Origin: Thermotogae bacterium
GTDB taxonomy: Bacteria; Thermotogota; Thermotogae; Petrotogales; Petrotogaceae
Assembly (NCBI GenBank): GCA_022704305.1
Contig: JAKJGQ010000007.1
Coordinates: 1-37,595 of the forward strand
Length of the DNA stretch: 37,595 nucleotides
Direction of reading: 5' to 3'
This document shows, one piece after another, positions 1 through 8,529 of this stretch. The position numbers and the translations under genes were made by a program. Within the stretch, counting starts at the first letter, position 1, and each line of letters opens with the position of its first letter. The notes beneath the pieces were generated by a model. It had not been told where the DNA came from. It was given only the letters and a program-made list of their open reading frames with translations, and did not search any database.

Positions 1-372
1 TAAATTAATATCCCAGTTTTTTAAGATAATCCGTAAATTTTTCTAAAGAAAAAGATTTTTCATTGTATCACCTTGTTATTAATAAATTAATATCCCAGTT
101 TTTTAAGATAATCCGTAAATTTTTCTAAAGAAAAAGATTTTTCATTGTATCACCTTGTTATTAATAAATTAATATCCCAGTTTTTTAAGATAATCCGTAA
201 ATTTTTCTAAAGAAAAATATTTTTCATTGCATCATTTTGTTGTTAATAAATTAATATCCCAGTTTTTTAAGATAATCCGTAAATTTTTCTAAAGAAAAAT
301 ATTTTTCATTGCATCATTTTGTTATTAATAAATTAGTATCCCAGTTTTTTAAGATAATCCGTAAATTTTTCT
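1..372. repeat. 82-bp tandem repeat array, open at the left edge
   Basis: The motif TATCCCAG recurs at 9, 91, 173, 255 and 337, an exact 82-bp period. There are four full units plus a partial fifth (about 321-372) that is the 3' end of the neighbouring acetyltransferase gene. Units at the left share one variant (gtatcacc) and the next two share another (gcatcatt), so the array grew by stepwise duplication. Read on the minus strand, each unit contains the C-terminal codons EKFTDYLKKLGY and a stop, preceded by residues (NEKSFSL or NEKYFSL) unlike those of the intact gene, with an in-frame stop just upstream. The array continues beyond the window. It has no spacers, so it is not a CRISPR. This stretch holds no gene. 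Confidence 0.95.
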
Positions 373-1100
373 TCTGTCATAAGTTCGTTGGTGATAAACT
401 TTCCCTTGTCATACAAAGAGAAGATGCCATAAAGAGCTCCGGTCTGTCTTGCATGCTCCGGACCTGACAGTTTTATGGTTTTAACGGTAACTCCCATTTT
501 CTGAGCTGTCTTTGCCATTATTTGGGAGTAAACAGGAGCAAATGGACACATATCGGAATAGACAAAGGTCATTGCCTGAGATTCTTCTATGGTTCCCTGT
601 TTTGCATTCTCTGTAAACTTAGGGTCAGCTGCTTGCGGTATGAACTTCTTTACGAGTAGCTCAAAGTCACCTGCTGCACTGTCACAGACAGAAAAACCTT
701 TTGAAAGCATATATTTTTTATCTGATACAAAAGGTTTTTTCTTTTTTGAAGAAATTATTACCAATCCATTGGTATTTAAAGAATCTTTCTCACACTCTTC
801 TAAAAGCTTAGACCCCATTCCTGTTCCCTTAAACTTTCCACTAACCCAAAAGCACTGTATAAAGGTATAACCGTCAGCATTGATAGGAAACCAAGCTTGT
901 TCGGCAGGACAGTACTCTATGAAACATTTTCCCCGCACATCAAACTTCTTGAAAACATGCCCTTTTGAAAATTCTTTTTTGAGCCATTCTTTTTTCATAC
1001 TGGCACGCGAAAGGTTTTCAGCATCGTTGCCAATAGCACAACATATATGCTCACTATCTATGTTTTGTTCGTTTAAAGTTATAATTTTTTCATCCTGCAT
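333..1100 (-). CDS. YoaP-like GNAT-family N-acetyltransferase
   Basis: A 255-residue protein. The N-terminal half has a GNAT acetyl-CoA-binding signature (KGTGMGSKLLEE, about residues 92-103). The C-terminal half resembles the YoaP-like domain that follows the acetyltransferase in this family, with a conserved-looking SDMCPFAP segment near residue 183. The substrate is unknown. The start is supported by AAAGGAGGG a few bases upstream of the ATG. The last 13 codons lie in the partial fifth copy of the 82-bp tandem repeat, so the repeat array directly follows the stop codon. A TATAAT box lies at about 1118-1123 just upstream, suggesting its own promoter. It is probably not part of the upstream heme operon, from which it is separated by a 13-bp hairpin. 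Confidence 0.8.
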   Translation of the reverse strand: MQDEKIITLNEQNIDSEHICCAIGNDAENLSRASMKKEWLKKEFSKGHVFKKFDVRGKCFIEYCPAEQAWFPINADGYTFIQCFWVSGKFKGTGMGSKLLEECEKDSLNTNGLVIISSKKKKPFVSDKKYMLSKGFSVCDSAAGDFELLVKKFIPQAADPKFTENAKQGTIEESQAMTFVYSDMCPFAPVYSQIMAKTAQKMGVTVKTIKLSGPEHARQTGALYGIFSLYDKGKFITNELMTEEKFTDYLKKLGY

Positions 1101-1129
1101 AAAATCCCTCCTTTTGTATAATTATAACA

Positions 1130-1162
1130 CCTGCGGCCTGACTTAATATGTCAGGCCGCAGG
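1130..1162. terminator. GC-rich hairpin after the heme operon, no U tract
   Basis: A perfect 13-bp inverted repeat (CCTGCGGCCTGAC, 7-nt loop) lies 36 bp past the stop codon of the binding-protein gene. Neither side is followed by a T run, so it is not a textbook intrinsic terminator. It may be a Rho-type or 3'-end-protecting hairpin. A TATAAT for the next gene begins a few bases after it on the minus strand. Confidence 0.55.
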
Positions 1163-1197
1163 ATAAAGGGACTTTTGAAATGTATCTGTATCCTATC

Positions 1198-2079
1198 TTA
1201 TTTTTTGAGTTCCAGATAAAGATTCTCTATCTCGTCAACTATTCTTGGCGAAGGGCGAAGTATCTTGGAAGAGTCTATAAGGAATATTTTATCTTTCTTT
1301 GCTGCTGAAGTACTTTTTATGAGAGGACTTGCATCCTTTATCTGTTGGGGTGAGGTTATGCTCATAGCGCCTATTATAAAGTCCGGATTCTGCTGAAGAA
1401 TATATTCGGCACTCAGTATAGGCTTATCTGCGCTCAGGTCGGCGGCAATATTTTTAACTCCAATAACTTCAAGGATCTGTCCTGAAAGTGAAGTACTGTT
1501 AAATGCCATTATAGGATTAGTTGAGTAAAGGAAAATTCCCTTCATGTTCAATGGATTCTTTAAAATATCAGCTTTTATTTTTTTTAACTTACTTTTCTTC
1601 TCCTGTGAAAGGGTGATAGCTTCTTTTTCTTTGCCGCATAGCACTCCAAGTATTTCAAGATTGTCAAGAATATCTTCAACAGAATCTGCATTAACAATCA
1701 GATAATTTATAGAGTGTTGCTTGAGGGAAAGTCCAAAATCACCTATCATAGCATTTAAAAGAACAAGATCAGGAGTATAGGAAAGAACCTTTTCCAGAGA
1801 TGGCTTGGTTATACTTCCGACACTGGCAAGAGCAGGTGTCTTATCGTAAGGCCATATGGGTGATTTAGCAGTGTGACCTATAGCTGCTATACTTTCCTGC
1901 GCTCCCAGAAGATACAGAACTTCCACGGATGAAGGATCAATAACCACGATCTTTTTATATGAAGCAACAGGCACGCTCTCTCCCGACTCTCCGTATATCA
2001 TACTGTTTTCCATATGTAGTGAAAAAGCAGACAGCCCTATAATCAGAATACCTAATACCAGTATAGCTTTTCTTATCAT
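1198..2079 (-). CDS. ABC transporter substrate-binding protein, BtuF/FecB-like (heme or iron)
   Basis: A 293-residue helical-backbone binding protein of the type that delivers heme, cobalamin or iron chelates to FecCD permeases. The N-terminus is a signal peptide (residues 1-20 hydrophobic). No lipobox cysteine follows, so the protein is probably free in a periplasm. Family-like features are the start of lobe 1 (KKIVVIDPSSVEVLYLLGA), the segment VLSYTPDLVLLN and the lobe 2 segment LQQNPDFIIGA. It is the last gene of the operon permease-ATPase-HutW-binding protein. The ATG follows AAAGGAGGAATC. The heme assignment is inferred from the neighbouring heme-degrading enzyme; cobalamin or a siderophore remains possible. 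Confidence 0.85.
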   Translation of the reverse strand: MIRKAILVLGILIIGLSAFSLHMENSMIYGESGESVPVASYKKIVVIDPSSVEVLYLLGAQESIAAIGHTAKSPIWPYDKTPALASVGSITKPSLEKVLSYTPDLVLLNAMIGDFGLSLKQHSINYLIVNADSVEDILDNLEILGVLCGKEKEAITLSQEKKSKLKKIKADILKNPLNMKGIFLYSTNPIMAFNSTSLSGQILEVIGVKNIAADLSADKPILSAEYILQQNPDFIIGAMSITSPQQIKDASPLIKSTSAAKKDKIFLIDSSKILRPSPRIVDEIENLYLELKK

Positions 2080-2106
2080 GATTCCTCCTTTTATATTGAC
2101 CGGAAA

Positions 2107-3405
2107 TTAAAGAATACCCGTTTCGGAATAATTCTTTATGTCCGCTGTTTTTACAGTATTTTCTATTGCTGATTTCATTATTTGTGCTGCGATATTATTA
2201 CCCCAGAAAATCCCGTCTTCGTTTAGTTTGAATATTCCCTTATCCGACTGAATAAAAAAGCCTTCTTCCATGTAGGTTTCAATTTTTTCACATACAGCGT
2301 TGTAAGCATCTTCGTTGAGATAATTTCTTAGAAATTCATCTTCATAGGTTCCGTACTGAAAGTAGCCTAAAAGCCTGTTAAAAAAAGCATAAACAGGATG
2401 ATAAGTCACAATCATTTTTCTTCCGGGAGCCATGTTGAATATACCGTATCTTCCGATACTTCCGCCAGCACCTACACCTACGGGAACTGTATCGGCATTG
2501 GCGTATCTCATTTTTATGTACCTATATCTGTCACGTCCGGGTTTGGCCAGTTTTGACAGCTCAAGAAGATCGTATCCGTTTTCCGTCATCTTCCTGAAAA
2601 AAGTATTATGATTATGTTTATCCTGTTCGATGTTTCTTTCAAAAATGATCTTTCCTTCAGTTATGCTCTTATAAAGTGCTGATCCGTTGTGTATCATAAG
2701 AGAGTAGAAGCTCACACTATCGGCATCGACACTGCCACAAAGCAATGCATCGTTTTCCACTTCACCGATACTCTCATATGGATATGAGTAGATTATGTCC
2801 AAACATACATTACCTTTAAAACTCTTTTTGATCTCTTTAATTCTGTTAACCGCATACTCCGGTGTATACATCCTGTTTAGAAGCTTGCGTCCGCTGGAAG
2901 AAAAGGTTTGAATTCCTATACTGAATCTATTTACTCCGTGTTTAGACATCACCTGTATTTTCTCGTCCGAAAGATTGTGCAGAGTTGTTTCAAAAGTAAA
3001 CTCACAGTCATCAGAAAGATTAAGCACTGTATTTATAGTGCATAAAATTTTTTCAAGATCCTGAGGTTCAAATGTAGTAGGAGTACCACCTCCAAAATAT
3101 ACTGCCGAAAAAACAGCGTTTTTAATGTACTTTTTCTGGCTCAGAATATTAAGTTCGTTTACTACATACTGTGCATATCCGCTGAGACTGTCCTTCTTAA
3201 GCTCTCTGTTCAGATTACAGAAGGTGCAGAGTCTGTCGCAATAAGGCACATGAATATATAAAACCTTTGGCTTTGAATCCTGATTGTTACATAAAAAATC
3301 ATCAAGTTTTGATATGTCGGAATGTTCTTTTGGAAAGTCCATTCCTAAGAGATCATCCACAAAACGTTGAGAGTCGTGGTGAGATCTTAGTCTTTCTTCA
3401 AACAT
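2107..3405 (-). CDS. hutW: anaerobic heme-degrading radical SAM methyltransferase, HutW/ChuW/HmuW type
   Basis: A 432-residue radical SAM protein of the HemN-like superfamily. The [4Fe-4S] motif CX3CX2C is at C56, C60 and C63 (YIHVPYCDRLCTFCN), followed by the SAM-binding GGGTPT segment near residue 104. It lies between a FecCD/ATPase pair and a heme-type binding protein, which is the context of ChuW, HutW and HmuW. In characterised members these enzymes open the heme ring without oxygen, giving a linear tetrapyrrole and releasing iron. Start: ATG after GGAGATGGCTT, overlapping the ATPase stop by 8 nt. Coproporphyrinogen dehydrogenase (HemN) or the HemW chaperone are less likely, given the operon and the CX3CX2C followed by N rather than the HemN CX2CXC pattern. 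The flavodoxin at 13072 is a likely partner. Confidence 0.82.
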   Translation of the reverse strand: MFEERLRSHHDSQRFVDDLLGMDFPKEHSDISKLDDFLCNNQDSKPKVLYIHVPYCDRLCTFCNLNRELKKDSLSGYAQYVVNELNILSQKKYIKNAVFSAVYFGGGTPTTFEPQDLEKILCTINTVLNLSDDCEFTFETTLHNLSDEKIQVMSKHGVNRFSIGIQTFSSSGRKLLNRMYTPEYAVNRIKEIKKSFKGNVCLDIIYSYPYESIGEVENDALLCGSVDADSVSFYSLMIHNGSALYKSITEGKIIFERNIEQDKHNHNTFFRKMTENGYDLLELSKLAKPGRDRYRYIKMRYANADTVPVGVGAGGSIGRYGIFNMAPGRKMIVTYHPVYAFFNRLLGYFQYGTYEDEFLRNYLNEDAYNAVCEKIETYMEEGFFIQSDKGIFKLNEDGIFWGNNIAAQIMKSAIENTVKTADIKNYSETGIL

Positions 3406-4222
3406 AAGCCATCTCCTTTTCTTTTTTTGCTGATATGGCGGGATGAGTTTTAGGTACGATAAAAGGAATATCTTCGTCTGTTTTTAGTATTGTGGCATCT
3501 ATACCGTAAATGTCTTTGATGATTTCACGGGTATATACCTGCTGTGGTGTTCCATGATATCGTACTGAGCCATCTTTCATGAAAAAAATCTCAGAACAGA
3601 ACATAGCCGTCATGTTAAGATCATGAAGAACTGCAAGTGCGGTTAGTTCCTTTTTAGCCGTAAGTTCTTTTACTATAGCCATTATTTCCATACAGTATTT
3701 CATATCAAGACTCGAAGTAGGTTCATCAAGAAGCAGAATCTCCGGTTCCTGCGCAAGCGCCCTTGCAAGGAGAACACGTTGAAACTCACCTCCGGAAAGG
3801 CTAAGGGCAGATCTGTCTGCGAATTTTTCAAGGTTGAGCTTTTTTATTAGATGTTCAGCAATCTCTTTATCATGTTTGGCAAAGCCAACCCACTTGTTTT
3901 TTATATGAACCACCCGTCCCATCATTATAAGATCCATGACGGTCAAATCTGCCGAAAGAGAAGATTTTTGAGGTATAAAACTGACAATCTTGGCCATTTC
4001 AGCTTGTTTCATTCCTTTAATGTTGATCCCCCGTATTTCTATACTTCCTTTCTGCGGAGTATAAAAGTTAAGTATGTTTCGTATGAAGGTAGATTTTCCG
4101 CAGCCGTTAGGCCCCATTACAGCGCTAAAAGAATGCTTTTGAATAGATACGTTCATATTGTCAAGAATATTGATCTTTCCGCCGTAAGCAAAACAAAGTT
4201 CTTTTGTTGATATATCCCACAT
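3398..4222 (-). CDS. ABC transporter ATP-binding protein, FecE/HmuV-like
   Basis: A 274-residue ATPase with Walker A GPNGCGKST (residues 37-45), Q-loop region (SFIPQKSSL), signature LSGGEFQRV, Walker B ILLLDEPTS and H-loop LHDLN. It powers the FecCD-type permease encoded immediately upstream; the two genes share one base (TAATG). Its end overlaps the HutW gene by 8 nt, so the three genes are translationally coupled. The protein is cytoplasmic and acts as a dimer on the permease. The substrate is inferred to be heme from the adjacent degradation enzyme. Confidence 0.92.
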   Translation of the reverse strand: MWDISTKELCFAYGGKINILDNMNVSIQKHSFSAVMGPNGCGKSTFIRNILNFYTPQKGSIEIRGINIKGMKQAEMAKIVSFIPQKSSLSADLTVMDLIMMGRVVHIKNKWVGFAKHDKEIAEHLIKKLNLEKFADRSALSLSGGEFQRVLLARALAQEPEILLLDEPTSSLDMKYCMEIMAIVKELTAKKELTALAVLHDLNMTAMFCSEIFFMKDGSVRYHGTPQQVYTREIIKDIYGIDATILKTDEDIPFIVPKTHPAISAKKEKEMAYV

Positions 4223-5214
4223 TATCTGTTCATACCTCCTTTTTTATTAAACGCCAGATATAGAAAAAAAGGCGCTCCGAAAAATGAAGTTATTATTCCG
4301 ATCGGGATCTCCATTGGTGCAAGTATCAAACGAGATATGGTATCACATGCCAACAGAAAAAGGCCTCCCGTTATGGTTGAAAGTGGAATCAGTTTTTTAT
4401 TTGAACATCCGAATAAAAGTCTCACCGTGTGGGGAACAATTAAACCTACAAAGCCTATCATGCCGGAAAAGGCAACAGAAAAAGCTACCACTAGTGCTGT
4501 TATTACAAGCATAGATTTTTTCAGTCTGGATACATTTACTCCCATTGAATGAGCCTCTTCTTCGCCTGACATAAGCAAGTCCAGATCGTTGCGGAAATAA
4601 AGAAAAACTGTTATTGAAAATACCAGAGGAACAATCATAAACAGAATCTTGGACCACGTTGCCCCTCCAAGATATCCCATGGTCCACATTATTATTTTGA
4701 AGGAGTCCTCTCCGATCATGTACATGGCAAAAGAAGTAAAAGCGCCAAGAAAAGATGAGACTGCAATACCAACTATCAGAAGGGTTGCCGTGTTCAGCTT
4801 TTTCCCTGCATTAGATAGTCTGAATATCAAGAACGATGTAATAACACAGCTTACAAACGCAAAAACTCCATACATCAGGTCAGGAACCTTAAGAATAAAT
4901 GCAAGAACTGCACCGAATGTGGCACTTGCACTTATGCCTATTATGTAAGGATCTGCCAGGGGATTTTGGTATACCGTCTGGACTACTGTTCCGGTTGAAG
5001 CTAGCATCATTCCTACAAGAAGAGCCATAACTATACGCGGAAGACGTATATCCATGATTATAGTTCTTATGTAATCCGGGGTGTTTGCCGATCTGTTGAA
5101 TAAAACATCCATAATATCCCTCAAAGAAGTTTTTACTGCTCCGTTCATTAGAGAAAAAATTATCAAAAAAACTATGATAAAGAAAATAAGAAAAAGAAGT
5201 ATCCGCTTTCGCAT
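4222..5214 (-). CDS. FecCD-family ABC transporter permease (heme/iron)
   Basis: A 330-residue polytopic membrane protein with about ten hydrophobic segments. FecCD-family hallmarks are RLPRIVMALLVGMMLASTGTVVQ with QNPLADPYIIGIS, and the C-terminal GFVGLIVPHTVRLLFG and PMEIPIGIITSFFGAPFFLYL. It is the first gene of the operon that continues with the ATPase, HutW and binding protein. It starts at ATG after GAGGAGAACAAA. It is transcribed from a consensus promoter with a DtxR-type operator (5243-5285) whose 42-bp block is repeated in front of the second ABC operon. It is a paralogue of the permease at 8530. Confidence 0.92.
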   Translation of the reverse strand: MRKRILLFLIFFIIVFLIIFSLMNGAVKTSLRDIMDVLFNRSANTPDYIRTIIMDIRLPRIVMALLVGMMLASTGTVVQTVYQNPLADPYIIGISASATFGAVLAFILKVPDLMYGVFAFVSCVITSFLIFRLSNAGKKLNTATLLIVGIAVSSFLGAFTSFAMYMIGEDSFKIIMWTMGYLGGATWSKILFMIVPLVFSITVFLYFRNDLDLLMSGEEEAHSMGVNVSRLKKSMLVITALVVAFSVAFSGMIGFVGLIVPHTVRLLFGCSNKKLIPLSTITGGLFLLACDTISRLILAPMEIPIGIITSFFGAPFFLYLAFNKKGGMNR

Positions 5215-5242
5215 TTTGTTCTCCTCGACAAAAAAACATTTT

Positions 5243-5288
5243 GTATACTTGCCTACATTATATCAAAGAACTTGTTTTTTGTCAATAT
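5243..5288 (-). promoter_or_regulatory. consensus promoter with DtxR-type operator, heme operon
   Basis: On the minus strand the -35 box is TTGACA (5280-5285), then a 17-bp spacer and the -10 box TATAAT (5257-5262). The operator-like GTAGGCAAGTATAC (5243-5256) follows immediately. Bases 5247-5288 are identical to 12938-12979. The operator differs from GTAG-N6-CTAC by one base. Confidence 0.85.
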
Positions 5289-5351
5289 CAGTATAAACTA
5301 TATAAATACTATATATAGTAAGAAAAAATATAATCTCTCAAAAAATATAAA

Positions 5352-5365
5352 GTAGTTAAGACTAC
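5352..5365. promoter_or_regulatory. extra GTAG-N6-CTAC operator-like palindrome
   Basis: GTAGTTAAGACTAC matches the palindrome found at the feoA, dtxR-type and flavodoxin promoters. It abuts the T run of the terminator at 5366-5408 and lies about 65 bp upstream of the heme promoter's -35 box. No good -10/-35 pair flanks it directly. It could be a secondary upstream repressor site. Confidence 0.5.
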
Positions 5366-5408
5366 AAAAAAAGAACTTATCCAGCATTTTCAGCATGTGA
5401 TAAGTTCT
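5366..5408 (-). terminator. intrinsic terminator after the MATE gene
   Basis: A perfect 10-bp stem (AGAACTTATC at 5372-5381 against 5399-5408) is followed on the minus strand by seven T (5366-5372). It lies just past the MATE stop codon and closes the 12926-5430 operon. Confidence 0.88.
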
Positions 5409-5429
5409 CTTGAAACTAAGTAAAAGTTT

Positions 5430-6767
5430 TCAGTTATAAGCCACCATTTTTTTTAAGGTTTTCATTTGCATCTGCAATCCTATTAGTATCATGATAAGAT
5501 CAACAAGCGGCTGAGTAAACCACACTGCGCTAATACCAAACATGTTAGGGAGTACAAGCATGCACGGTACAAAAAGGATCAGTTGCCTGAAAAGTACGAT
5601 AATGCCTGCTTTTTTCCCGTCGCCAATGGATTGAAAAAAAGTTATTGACATGACCATTATTCCATAAAGGATAAAAACACTGTAAAAAAGCCTAAAATTG
5701 AAAATACCTTCATTTATGATGCTTTGACTGACATTGAATATTCTGAGTACTATATTCGGAAAAAGCTGTGCGGGTATCCAAAATATAGCTGCCAAACAAG
5801 CTCCGCCAATCATAAAGACCTTCATGGTCTCTTTAACTCTTAGGTATTTTTTTGCTCCGAAATTAGTACCTATTATAGGCTGCAGTCCTTGGCTCATTCC
5901 CCATAATGGAATGAATGAAAACCCGTAGAATCTAAGACTTGCTGCCATTAATATTCCGTTCGATTCTCCGCCGTACTTGAAAGCCATTTTGTAAAGCATG
6001 GTCTGCTGAAGCATAAACAAAAGCTGCATAAGCATTGCGGAGCTTCCTACAGAAAACATTTCTTTTGATATGGATTTTTCTGTTTTTATCCTGTGAATTC
6101 GTACCCGTGGGCTTTTTTTTATAAAGTAGTAAATAGTTGCAATAGCCTGAAGAATTTGTGCGGAGACAGTTGCAAGTGCCGCACCTTCTATGGCTTTTTC
6201 ACCCATGACTGTCATAAGTATAGGATCAAGGATTATATTTATTGCGGCTCCCAAGCCCATTATAATCATTGCTTTTTTCATCAGACCTTCTCCGCGCATA
6301 ACCATATTGGCACTTTGAGTAAAATTAACAAATAAAGAACCCAGGATGGTTACTTTCAGATATCTGAGCCCCATTTCAGCTATCTCAGGTGTAGCTCCCA
6401 CAATTTTAAGAAAGGTTTCAGCGAAAACAAGAACAAATACCGTAATTGCTATTGAAAAAATCGTTATCCATGCAATCAGGTTTCCCATAATCTTATCTAC
6501 GGTGTTTTGGTCATTTTTTCCCATGGCGCGTGACAAGATAGAAGCCGAACCTATGCCTATGAGAGTAGCAACACCGTTATTAAGAAGCGTTAAAGGGCTT
6601 GCAATGCTTATAGCGCTCATAGCTCTTTCTCCAATTATATTTCCGGCAAATATTCCGTCCATCAAAGGATAGAGACCTATAACCACCATTCCTATGACTG
6701 CCGGTACAGACATCTGAAACATTAAATCTTTAGGTTTGTTTGATAGAAGCTGTTCTTTTATAGACAT
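5430..6767 (-). CDS. MATE-family multidrug/cation efflux protein
   Basis: A 445-residue membrane protein with about 12 hydrophobic segments in two homologous halves, the MATE fold. The N-terminal segment VPAVIGMVVIGLYPLMDGIFAGN and the repeat start of the second half (VGSSAMLMQLLFMLQQTMLYK) are typical of the MepA-like branch. Such transporters use a Na+ or H+ gradient to expel organic cations. It is the last gene of the metal-uptake operon, 41 bp after the soluble ABC ATPase and followed by a terminator. Its place there suggests export of a chelator, a tetrapyrrole or a toxic by-product, but this is inference. The ATG is about 11 nt from GGAG. Confidence 0.88.
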   Translation of the reverse strand: MSIKEQLLSNKPKDLMFQMSVPAVIGMVVIGLYPLMDGIFAGNIIGERAMSAISIASPLTLLNNGVATLIGIGSASILSRAMGKNDQNTVDKIMGNLIAWITIFSIAITVFVLVFAETFLKIVGATPEIAEMGLRYLKVTILGSLFVNFTQSANMVMRGEGLMKKAMIIMGLGAAINIILDPILMTVMGEKAIEGAALATVSAQILQAIATIYYFIKKSPRVRIHRIKTEKSISKEMFSVGSSAMLMQLLFMLQQTMLYKMAFKYGGESNGILMAASLRFYGFSFIPLWGMSQGLQPIIGTNFGAKKYLRVKETMKVFMIGGACLAAIFWIPAQLFPNIVLRIFNVSQSIINEGIFNFRLFYSVFILYGIMVMSITFFQSIGDGKKAGIIVLFRQLILFVPCMLVLPNMFGISAVWFTQPLVDLIMILIGLQMQMKTLKKMVAYN

Positions 6768-6808
6768 GCTATCGTCATCTCCAGTTAGTATTTGAACTAA
6801 AAATTAAG

Positions 6809-7810
6809 TTATTCTCTCAGAAAGTCACCGTTTCTAAGAGCTTTTCTTTTTTTTTCTATAAACTCATCAATCTCAGTCAGCCTTGAAAGAGTCTGTTTTT
6901 CAAAAGGAGTGGTTTTGATGACTTTTTCGATACGACCATTTTTCATTACTGCCCTTTTATCTGCTGATAGAGCTATAAGGGGATCGTGAGTTGCAATTAT
7001 GATAATTTTTTTGTTTGAGGAAAGAAGTCTGAGTGCTTTTTTTCTATCAATGCCCGCATTTTCAATTTCATCTATAAGAATGACCGGTGATCTGCTCAGA
7101 AAGGCAATATCTGCGACCATAAGTGCTCTGGCCTGTCCTCCGCTCAGCGAAGTAAGAGGTGAAGAAAGATCAAACGGCTCTCCTGAAAGTTCATTAGCAC
7201 TTTGAATAATATTTTTGGTTTTTTCCGCTGTTTTTTTATCTATAAGACTTTGGGCATGAAGCTCTATAAACTCTTTGACACATACATCCAGGACAAAATT
7301 CATATTTTGAGATAACTGGGCAACAGGTTTGTTTTCTGCGGAAAATCTCATAGAATCGGGAAAAGGACGCCCATTTACCAATATTTTTCTTTTAGTAGGC
7401 GTATCTGCTTGTGCCAACCATTCAATATCAGCTAACAATCTGCTTTTGCCAGAACCTGTATTTCCAGCTATGCACAAAACTTCTCCTATACCAACAGTGA
7501 GGCTTATGTTTTCGACAGTTCCATCCTTGGCAGTTCCTCCCACGATAGTTACTGTCTTTATATCAGGCATGCCAATGCTGAACATGTTTTGCATAGTATC
7601 TATGAAAAGGTCAAGGCGTTTTTTAAGCTCATCCCTGCTTGCACCTATATCCTGTAAAACAGAGTAGGGTAAAGATGAAAAATACTCATGGACAGATACT
7701 TCTTCGCCTGCCTGAGGAAGACCATTAATATTAAAAAACTCACTTGAATATGGATAAACGTTAAGCATTTCATGTACTTTCATACTTTTTATTTTGTTAT
7801 AATTTTTCAC
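6809..7810 (-). CDS. soluble ABC-type ATPase with N-terminal DUF1858-like domain
   Basis: A 333-residue protein without membrane segments. Residues 10-35 (KVHEMLNVYPYSSEFFNING) resemble the DUF1858 helix-turn module. An ABC domain follows: Walker A GNTGSGKS (116-123), signature LSGGQARAL, Walker B PVILIDEIE and H-loop ATHDP. The sequence between Walker A and the signature is unlike importer ATPases such as those at 3398 and 12132. It overlaps the GTPase gene by 14 nt, so the two are probably co-translated. A GTG start is chosen because AAAGGAG lies nine nt upstream. No partner permease is obvious. An energy-coupling or metal-trafficking role together with the GTPase is a guess. Confidence 0.7.
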   Translation of the reverse strand: MKNYNKIKSMKVHEMLNVYPYSSEFFNINGLPQAGEEVSVHEYFSSLPYSVLQDIGASRDELKKRLDLFIDTMQNMFSIGMPDIKTVTIVGGTAKDGTVENISLTVGIGEVLCIAGNTGSGKSRLLADIEWLAQADTPTKRKILVNGRPFPDSMRFSAENKPVAQLSQNMNFVLDVCVKEFIELHAQSLIDKKTAEKTKNIIQSANELSGEPFDLSSPLTSLSGGQARALMVADIAFLSRSPVILIDEIENAGIDRKKALRLLSSNKKIIIIATHDPLIALSADKRAVMKNGRIEKVIKTTPFEKQTLSRLTEIDEFIEKKRKALRNGDFLRE

Positions 7811-8516
7811 TTACAGCTTCTCCTTTAATTGAATCAAAGTTTATTCTTCTTACATTGCCTTTTTGCTTATCTTTCCCAATAAAAGTTTCTCCCATACAGT
7901 AAGAGCATAAAGCGCTTGGCATGCTTGCACGTAGCTCTTTTCCTTCAAGAGAGTCAATTTGTGGAGTTTTTTCAAGTAAATCAGACAGTCTGTTCGCACC
8001 TTGCCCTGTAATTCCGTTTATATGTAGTATTATTGCATTAGGATTAGCCTGACGTATTTTAAAGGCAAATATTTCTTTTTCTGCCTGCGATACAATTTCG
8101 CTTTTAGTAATCACAGTGATATCGGATGTTTTAAGCATTGGGCCTATCTTTCTTGGAGTATTTATTCCTAATAGGTTATCAATTACACATACAGCGGTGC
8201 ATCCTTCTATATGTGGTGAACATCGGTTGCATAGCCCTGCGCTTTCACTTATAAGAATATCGTAAGGTTTTGCGTATGCCCAGTTAAAGCACTCGTCAAT
8301 GTTGCTTATAAAAAAATGATCAGGGCATAGATTTCCGGATAATCCTGTAATGCTTTCAATCCCATTCTTTGCATATAATTTGTCATCATCTGTTGCCAAA
8401 CAGTCAAACTTTACTACTGCAATTTTATATTTTTTCTTTTTAAGTTCTAAAGCTGTTTTGATTATGACAGAAGTTTTTCCGGACGATGGCGGACCGGAGA
8501 ATGTAAAAAATCTTAT
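7797..8516 (-). CDS. SIMIBI-class GTPase, HypB/UreG/CobW-like, with two CxxC motifs
   Basis: The protein begins RFFTFSGPPSSGKTS, a P-loop of the HypB/UreG/CobW metal-insertion GTPases. It continues with ESAGLCNRCSPHIEGC (switch region carrying CxxC), VCVIDNL, a TKSE guanine-specificity-like motif, and a C-terminal CSYC. Paired cysteines suit a metal chaperone. The start is odd. A strong AAGGAGGAG overlaps the stop codon of the permease gene, but the codon at proper spacing is ATA (8514-8516). The nearest conventional start in frame is a TTG at 8586-8588, inside the permease gene and without a Shine-Dalgarno. I place the start at the ATA; an extension to 8588 is the alternative. It sits between an iron-type permease and an unusual ATPase. 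The metal is unknown. Confidence 0.7.
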   Translation of the reverse strand: MRFFTFSGPPSSGKTSVIIKTALELKKKKYKIAVVKFDCLATDDDKLYAKNGIESITGLSGNLCPDHFFISNIDECFNWAYAKPYDILISESAGLCNRCSPHIEGCTAVCVIDNLLGINTPRKIGPMLKTSDITVITKSEIVSQAEKEIFAFKIRQANPNAIILHINGITGQGANRLSDLLEKTPQIDSLEGKELRASMPSALCSYCMGETFIGKDKQKGNVRRINFDSIKGEAVSEKL

Positions 8517-8529
8517 ATCTATCTCCTCC

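Noticed and set aside
1-372. CRISPR array
   Set aside because: Units are contiguous 82-bp copies without variable spacers and contain the tail of a coding gene.
4397-5239. Small minus-strand reading frames inside the permease gene
   Set aside because: They lie wholly or mainly out of frame inside a clear FecCD permease gene and lack ribosome sites or domain features.
5307-5320. Palindrome TACTATATATAGTA as another operator
   Set aside because: It lacks the GTAG/CTAC ends and such AT palindromes are expected by chance in this intergenic DNA.
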